Positions 61,150 to 64,000 of a DNA stretch of 64,000 nucleotides are shown here, piece after piece (the stretch's first letter is position 1; every line of letters starts with the position of its first letter). The DNA lies in NCBI RefSeq assembly GCF_008932115.1, contig NZ_CP044543.1:4656501-4720500 (forward strand), given 5' to 3'. The position numbers and the translations under genes were made by a program. The DNA comes from Bradyrhizobium betae. Lineage in GTDB: Bacteria; Pseudomonadota; Alphaproteobacteria; Rhizobiales; Xanthobacteraceae. The notes beneath the pieces were generated by a model. It searched no databases, was not told where the DNA came from, and saw nothing but the letters and a program-made list of their open reading frames with translations.

Positions 61150-61251
61150 TGTCATCGCCCGCGAAAGCGGGCGATCCAGTACTCCGAGACTGCCGTGATT
61201 GAATCGATGGGCCGCGGCGTACTGGATTCCCCGCCTTCGCGGGGAATGACA
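61150..61251. repeat. Palindromic intergenic repeat (TGTCATCGCCCGCGAAAGCGG type)
   Basis: The outer arms TGTCAT (61150-61155) and ATGACA (61246-61251) are inverted. Inside are a CGCCCGC-GAAA-GCGGGCG hairpin, the inverted pair ATCCAGTAC/GTACTGGAT and a CCCCGCCTTCGCGGGG hairpin. It matches a palindrome family common between genes in Bradyrhizobium and relatives, and differs from the repeat at 46975-47079. It may act as a bidirectional terminator between the permease gene and the convergent tetR. Confidence 0.8.
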
Positions 61252-61269
61252 GCGCGTGTGTGGCGGCTG

Positions 61270-61920
61270 TTAAGCCTTTGCCCCCAGCCACGCCAAAATC
61301 ATCTCTACGATCTGGCTCCTGCTCCTCGCCAGCACCTTGGGCTCGCTGAGATCGCGGTCGAACAGCGCGCCGAAGGTGTGGCGGTTGGCGACGCGGAAGA
61401 AGCAGTAGGAGCTGATGGCGAGATGCAGATCGATGGCGTCGACGTCGTCGCGGAAGGCGCCTTCGGTGCGGCCGCGCTTGAGGATGCCGTCGAGCGTGGC
61501 GATCACGCTGGCGTTGAGCTGGCGCAGTTGAAGGTTCTGCTTCAGGTGCTTGCCGTGGTGGATGTTCTCGATGCTGACGAGGCGGATGAAGTTCGGGTTG
61601 CGCTCGTCATGGTCGAAGGTCGCCTCGATCAGCCGGCGCAGTCCCTCGCGCGCGTCGCAGCTTGCAATGTCGAGCTGGTCCTCCAGCGCGCGGATGCTGC
61701 GATAGGCCTCTTCCAGCACCGCGAGGTAAAGCTGCTCCTTGCCGCCGAAATAGTAATAGATCATGCGCTTCGAGGTGCGCGTGCGTGCCGCGATCGCATC
61801 GACGCGCGCGCCGGAATAGCCTTCCGAGGCGAATTCGGCCATCGCCACTTCGAGGATGTCGCGCTTGGTGCGCTCGGGGTCGTTGGTGCGCTTCGATGGG
61901 GGCGGCATGCGCTCGAGCAT
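61270..61920 (-). CDS. TetR-family transcriptional regulator
   Basis: This 216-residue regulator has an N-terminal TetR helix-turn-helix (GARVDAIAARTRTSKRMIYYYF) and an all-helical ligand domain. ATG 61920 (GGGAG 9 bases upstream) is preferred to the longer open frame; ATG 61908 is also possible. It diverges from the MHS transporter gene, which is a likely target. Confidence 0.9.
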   Translation of the reverse strand: MLERMPPPSKRTNDPERTKRDILEVAMAEFASEGYSGARVDAIAARTRTSKRMIYYYFGGKEQLYLAVLEEAYRSIRALEDQLDIASCDAREGLRRLIEATFDHDERNPNFIRLVSIENIHHGKHLKQNLQLRQLNASVIATLDGILKRGRTEGAFRDDVDAIDLHLAISSYCFFRVANRHTFGALFDRDLSEPKVLARSRSQIVEMILAWLGAKA

Positions 61921-61949
61921 CACTGTTTCTCCCGCCAGTTTCCACGGAT

Positions 61950-62030
61950 CACCTTGAAGGTGAAAGCAAATTTCACCCGCTGGGGCGGTGATCCAATGCG
62001 TATTGCATAAACGTACCAGTTCGTACATTA
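61950..62030. promoter_or_regulatory. Inverted repeats between tetR and the MHS transporter
   Basis: Three palindromes lie in the divergent region: CACCTT-G-AAGGTG (61950-61962), ATGC-GTATT-GCAT (61996-62008) and AAACGTAC-N6-GTACATTA (62009-62030, 6 of 8 paired positions matching). The last has the size of a TetR operator. Which one is bound cannot be told from sequence. Confidence 0.45.
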
Positions 62031-62129
62031 TTGTGTCAAACCAAGGTTGCGGCAACCACAACAACAATACTCGCGCGCGGCGGACTGCCTGACGCGAGCA
62101 GCAACCGGACACATGGGGAGGAGATTCAG

Positions 62130-63470
62130 ATGACGTTGACGTCAGTCGCACCGCTGCATGCATCGCCCAGTGCCGATGCCACGCCGAACAGGCTGCCCAA
62201 GCGCGCCGCGCTGGTCAGCTTCGTCGGCAGCATGCTCGAATACTACGACTTCTTCATCTACGGCACCGCCGCCGCGCTGATCTTTCCAAAAGTGTTCTTT
62301 GCCAATGTCGACCCGGCGACCGGGACGCTGCTCGCACTGCTGTCGTTCGGCATCGGCTACGTCGCGCGTCCCGTCGGCGCCGTCATCCTCGGTCATTTCG
62401 GCGACCGTATCGGCCGCAAGACGGTGTTGCTGTTCACGCTGGTGCTGATGGGCGGCTCGACGCTTGCGATCGGCCTGCTGCCCGACGCCAAGTCGATCGG
62501 CAACGCCGCGCCCGTCATCCTGACGCTGCTGCGCCTGTTGCAGGGCCTGTCGGCGGCCGGCGAGCAGAGCGGGGCGAACTCGTTGACGCTGGAGCATTCG
62601 GCCAATTCCAACCGCGCCTTCTTCACGAGCTGGACGCTGAGCGGCACCCAGGCCGGCGCAATCCTTGCAACGCTGGTGTTCATTCCGGTGTCGAGCCTGC
62701 CGGAAGATCAATTGCTGAGCTGGGGGTGGCGCATTCCGTTCCTGTTGTCGTTCTTCGTGCTCGTCGTTGCCTATCTGGTACGGCGGACCATGCCGGAGAC
62801 GCCCGTGTTCGAAGACATCAAGGACAAGGCGCAGGTGGCGCGCTTTCCCGTCGTCGCGCTGCTCCGCGACTATTGGCCGGACGTGCTGCGGGTGATCACC
62901 TGCGCGCTGATCGCCACCGTGAGCACGATGACCGCCGTGTTCGCGCTGGGCTACGCCACCAGCAAGTTCGGCGTCGCGCGCCCGACCATGCTGTGGGCCG
63001 GCGTGCTCGGCAATGTCACGGCGCTGATCACCCAGCCGTTCTGGGCCCTGCTCGCCGACAAGATCGGCCGCAAGCCGGTGTTCATCGGCGGCGTGCTCGG
63101 CTGCGCGGTGCTGGTGTTTCCCTATTTCATGCTGGTGACGTCGGGGAATACGATCGCGATCTTTGCCGCCGCGATGATCCTCTCCGGCATCATCTACGCC
63201 GCGCCGAATGCGATCTGGCCGTCGTTCTATGCCGAGATGTTCGAAGCCCGCGTGCGCTATTCCGGCACCGCGATCGGCACGCAGCTCGGCTTCCTCGCCG
63301 CCGGCTTCACGCCGCTGGTGAGCGCGAGCCTGGTCGGCGAGGGGCCGAACGGCTGGATTCCCGTGGCGATCTTCGTCGCCTGCTGCTGCGTGATCTCGGC
63401 AGCATCGGCGGCGACGGCACGCGAGACCCACAAGGTCGATATCGCCGATCTCGGCAAGCGGCGCGCTTGA
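62130..63470 (+). CDS. MHS-family MFS transporter (metabolite:H+ symporter)
   Basis: The 446-residue permease has 12 predicted helices. The MHS-type signatures are present: SMLEYYDFFIYGTAAAL near the N-terminus, GHFGDRIGRKTVLLFTL between helices 2 and 3, and LSAAGEQSGANSL. Relatives import shikimate, dicarboxylates or aromatic acids. GGGGAGGAG precedes ATG 62130. It is followed after 22 bases by an esterase gene, so the imported compound may be an ester or its product. Confidence 0.9.
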   Translation: MTLTSVAPLHASPSADATPNRLPKRAALVSFVGSMLEYYDFFIYGTAAALIFPKVFFANVDPATGTLLALLSFGIGYVARPVGAVILGHFGDRIGRKTVLLFTLVLMGGSTLAIGLLPDAKSIGNAAPVILTLLRLLQGLSAAGEQSGANSLTLEHSANSNRAFFTSWTLSGTQAGAILATLVFIPVSSLPEDQLLSWGWRIPFLLSFFVLVVAYLVRRTMPETPVFEDIKDKAQVARFPVVALLRDYWPDVLRVITCALIATVSTMTAVFALGYATSKFGVARPTMLWAGVLGNVTALITQPFWALLADKIGRKPVFIGGVLGCAVLVFPYFMLVTSGNTIAIFAAAMILSGIIYAAPNAIWPSFYAEMFEARVRYSGTAIGTQLGFLAAGFTPLVSASLVGEGPNGWIPVAIFVACCCVISAASAATARETHKVDIADLGKRRA

Positions 63471-63492
63471 GCAAGGACAGAGTGACGATCGC

Positions 63493-64000
63493 ATGTTGAC
63501 CAACGCAGTTTTCACTACGAGCGGTCCGGTCGTCGGTACTGAAACGAACGGCGTACGCGCCTTCAAGGGCGTGCCCTTTGCGATCGCGCCGCGTTTCGTC
63601 AGGGCGACACCGCTGCTCGCGTGGCCGGAGCCGCGGCAATGCACGGACTACGGCGCTTACGCGCCGCAGCCCGGGCATCTCGATCATGCTGACGAGAACA
63701 CCTGCCTCAGCCTGAACATCTTTGCGCCGGCCGGGGCCGATCGTCCGCTGCCGGTGTTGTTCTTCGTCCATGGCGGCGCCTTCATCACCGGTGGCGGCGC
63801 CGATTATGACGGCTCGTTCCTTGCCGCGCACGGACCGGCCGTGATCGTCACCATCAACTACCGGCTCGGCCCGCTCGGCTTCCTGCAGCTGCATCGCCAC
63901 GGCCTCGATGAGGCCAACAACCTTGCGATTTCGGATGCGCTCGCCGCGCTCAACTGGGTGCGCGCCAACATCGCGAATTTCGGTGGCGATCCGGATGCGA
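63493..64000 (+). CDS. Type B carboxylesterase (3' end beyond window)
   Basis: The reading frame begins at ATG 63493 and runs off the window after 169 codons. It shows the carboxylesterase start (GPVVGTETNGVRAFKGVPFA), TCLSLNIFAP, the oxyanion-hole motif HGGAF (His93) and YRLGPLGFL. The nucleophilic Ser motif lies beyond the window edge. It follows the MHS transporter closely and is probably cotranscribed with it. Confidence 0.88.
   Translation, partial: MLTNAVFTTSGPVVGTETNGVRAFKGVPFAIAPRFVRATPLLAWPEPRQCTDYGAYAPQPGHLDHADENTCLSLNIFAPAGADRPLPVLFFVHGGAFITGGGADYDGSFLAAHGPAVIVTINYRLGPLGFLQLHRHGLDEANNLAISDALAALNWVRANIANFGGDPDA

Overview
The window looks like a chromosomal segment of a Bradyrhizobium-type alphaproteobacterium. 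The grounds are high GC coding sequence, rhizobial-type flagellar genes (MotC, MotE, FlaF, FlbT, an FtcR/LafR-like regulator), several uptake and catabolic operons, and palindromic intergenic repeats. The assignment is inferred from gene content and protein style; no database was searched.

Region 1 (1-35.9 kb) is a compact, apparently self-sufficient flagellar locus of the lateral type known in Bradyrhizobium. A short minus-strand operon (DUF1217 protein, flgF, fliI) diverges from a long plus-strand operon running from motA to fliP. Three tandem flagellin genes follow, each with its own promoter, structured leader and terminator. Next come fliF, a fliH-like gene, motB, motC, fliK and a lytic transglycosylase; flgE, flgK, flgL, flaF, flbT, flgD and fliQ; and flhA, fliR, fliJ-like, flgJ-type, flgN-like and a small membrane protein. 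The OmpR-fold regulator lafR faces the cluster. Upstream of the transcription units I see a shared GCGCAAGC-type motif. All three flagellin mRNAs carry the same leader fold, with compensatory base changes and a stem over the ribosome binding site.

Region 2 (35.9-43.4 kb) is miscellaneous: a gene-poor interval, a membrane coiled-coil protein, a MarR regulator with a cysteine-rich tail, a Tat-exported dienelactone hydrolase, a serine hydrolase, a Rossmann epimerase, a HAD phosphatase and a SnoaL-like protein.

Region 3 (43.4-51.4 kb) is a sugar-acid locus: a fructuronate reductase-like enzyme diverges from a FadR-type regulator, a TRAP transporter (P, Q, M), an L-idonate 5-dehydrogenase-like enzyme and mannonate dehydratase. 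A clean FadR-type palindrome lies in the divergent promoter.

Region 4 (51.7-54.0 kb) holds two exported proteins that do not fit their neighbours: a MACPF-like (perforin-like) protein and a probable Tat-exported PD-(D/E)xK nuclease-fold protein.

Region 5 (54.0-64.0 kb) has a LysR regulator, a polyamine/opine-type ABC importer operon whose ATPase gene is frameshifted at the P-loop, a HAD hydrolase and an FAD amine oxidase in the same operon, a TetR regulator diverging from an MHS-family transporter, and a carboxylesterase cut by the window end.
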